This document shows, in pieces, positions 33,389 through 34,208 of a DNA stretch of 34,208 bases (positions are counted from its first letter, which is position 1; every line of letters starts with the position of its first letter). A program made the translations under genes and the position numbers. The notes under the pieces were generated by a model. It was not told where the DNA came from. It saw only the letters and a program-made list of their open reading frames with translations, and made no database searches. Source of the stretch: Streptomyces diastatochromogenes (GTDB taxonomy: Bacteria > Actinomycetota > Actinomycetes > Streptomycetales > Streptomycetaceae). Location: NCBI GenBank assembly GCA_001550305.1, contig LRTP01000529.1, positions 1-34,208 on the forward strand. The letters are read 5' to 3'.

Positions 33389-34208
33389 GCGGGCCCACCG
33401 GGCCCTCGACGGCTTCCGCGACCTCCTCGCCCTTTGTGTCCCGGTCACTCCCTTCACCTCCTTCAACTCCTGCACCCTCTTCGCCCCACGCGGCCTCACC
33501 ACCGGCGGATGTCACGCGGAGCACCCGGCACTCCCGAAGCCGCCGAGCCGTGCACGCCGCCTCGGGAAAGCGGCTCGGTACCGCCCACCCCCGCGAGGAA
33601 GGGCCGACGGATCTGCGGCTCGTCCCGCCCGCGCTCGCGGTCTGGGTGACGGCGGCGGTGACGGTGGGCGCACCGCCCGGACGGGTCACGGCCGTGGTGG
33701 TGAGCTGCATGGTCCTGGCCGGCGCGTTGTTGGCGTTGGGGCGGACCAAGGCGCGCAGGGTGAGGGAGTACGGCGCACGACCATCCCGTGCGTGGCCGCG
33801 GGTCTCCGTCGCTGCCTCGCTGCTCTGTGTCGCGGCGGCCGCCGCCTCCGCGGGGCTGCACGGGGCGGATGCGCGCCGCGGCCCGATCCCGGCCCTGGCA
33901 CAGCAGTACGCCCATGTGACCGCCGAGGTGGAGATCACCTCCGATCCACGGATCACCCGGCCTCGGATCAAGGGGGATCACGCGGCTCCCACGGCTGTGC
34001 TGCTCGACGCGGAGGTCCGGCGAGTGACGCGGGCGGGCGGAGACGGGACCGTGGTGGTGACGCGTACGCCGGTGCTGGTGATCGTCGACGCGAGTTCGCC
34101 GAGGGGCTCGCCCCGGCTGCCCGGCGGGCGCTCGCCCTGGCTGTCACTGCTGCCGTCCACACGGTTGCGGGTGGCCGCGCGGCTCGCCCCCGCGCTGTCG
34201 GGCGGGGA
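33385..34208 (+). CDS. comEC: ComEC/Rec2-family DNA-uptake channel, N-terminal part (cut by window end)
   Basis: Reading frame open from GTG at 33385 to the window end (274 codons, no stop). A Ser/Pro/Thr-rich cytoplasmic leader (about 1-70) is followed by hydrophobic helices (PPALAVWVTAAVTVGAPPGR, VVVSCMVLAGALLAL, and VSVAASLLCVAAAAASAGLH) and then the start of an outside beta-rich domain (HVTAEVEITSDPRI ... LLDAEVRRVTRAG) that matches the DUF4131/OB-like domain of ComEC. The GTG overlaps the comEA stop (GTGA), so they are coupled. ComEC forms the membrane channel for single-stranded DNA in transformation. The transmembrane competence domain itself lies outside the window. Confidence 0.82.
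   Translation, partial: MSGPTGPSTASATSSPFVSRSLPSPPSTPAPSSPHAASPPADVTRSTRHSRSRRAVHAASGKRLGTAHPREEGPTDLRLVPPALAVWVTAAVTVGAPPGRVTAVVVSCMVLAGALLALGRTKARRVREYGARPSRAWPRVSVAASLLCVAAAAASAGLHGADARRGPIPALAQQYAHVTAEVEITSDPRITRPRIKGDHAAPTAVLLDAEVRRVTRAGGDGTVVVTRTPVLVIVDASSPRGSPRLPGGRSPWLSLLPSTRLRVAARLAPALSGG

Overview
The window is high-GC chromosomal DNA from a Streptomyces or close relative. The evidence is strong G/C bias at third codon positions, GTG starts, GAGG/GGAGG ribosome sites, leaderless starts behind TAnnnT boxes, and the gene order itself (proB-proA ... nadD ... rsfS-phosphatase ... leuS ... degV-comEA-comEC). I recall this order from the SCO2568-SCO2592 part of the S. coelicolor chromosome and, in part, from the Rv2413c-Rv2440c part of M. 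tuberculosis. That synteny is from memory and was not searched.

Left end (1-7.7 kb): the last codons of an IS5-type transposase, then galE on the minus strand. Divergent from galE is a three-gene plus-strand operon: two large GT2/TagF-like fusion proteins and a GT4 glycosyltransferase, closed by a strong hairpin. This looks like a wall glycopolymer (teichoic-acid-like, polydiglycosylphosphate-type) biosynthesis block, with galE plausibly supplying UDP-galactose.

Middle (7.7-19.2 kb): proB and proA (proline synthesis) with a small conserved protein between them. Next come two paralogous single-pass membrane proteins sharing a cytoplasmic SVVFDExFVRAA motif, an M48 metalloprotease, two membrane proteins of about 50 residues, nadD, an LCP/LytR-family protein, rsfS, and a histidine phosphatase. 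The LCP gene and the membrane-protein series suggest that this stretch contributes to envelope assembly together with the left block.

19.2-23.9 kb: two identical tRNA-Ala(GGC) genes in direct orientation bracket a divergent XRE regulator/MFS exporter pair, two tiny zinc-ribbon proteins and a GT87 mannosyltransferase-like membrane protein.

23.9-34.2 kb: a minus-strand, translationally coupled pair (ferric-reductase-like bis-heme membrane protein, then a NuoF-like flavoprotein fused to a ferredoxin) that looks like a transmembrane NADH-to-heme electron module. Then leuS with a leaderless Leu-codon leader peptide and an intrinsic terminator (an attenuator), an N-terminally anchored hypothetical protein, degV, and the competence-type genes comEA and comEC (the latter cut by the window end).

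The most interesting signals are the SVVFDE paralog pair within the envelope neighbourhood, the NuoF-ferredoxin/bis-heme module, the leuS attenuator, a repeated TAnnnT-6/7 nt-start-codon layout marking leaderless genes, a perfect DnaA box inside a candidate comEA promoter, and several short tandem repeats.
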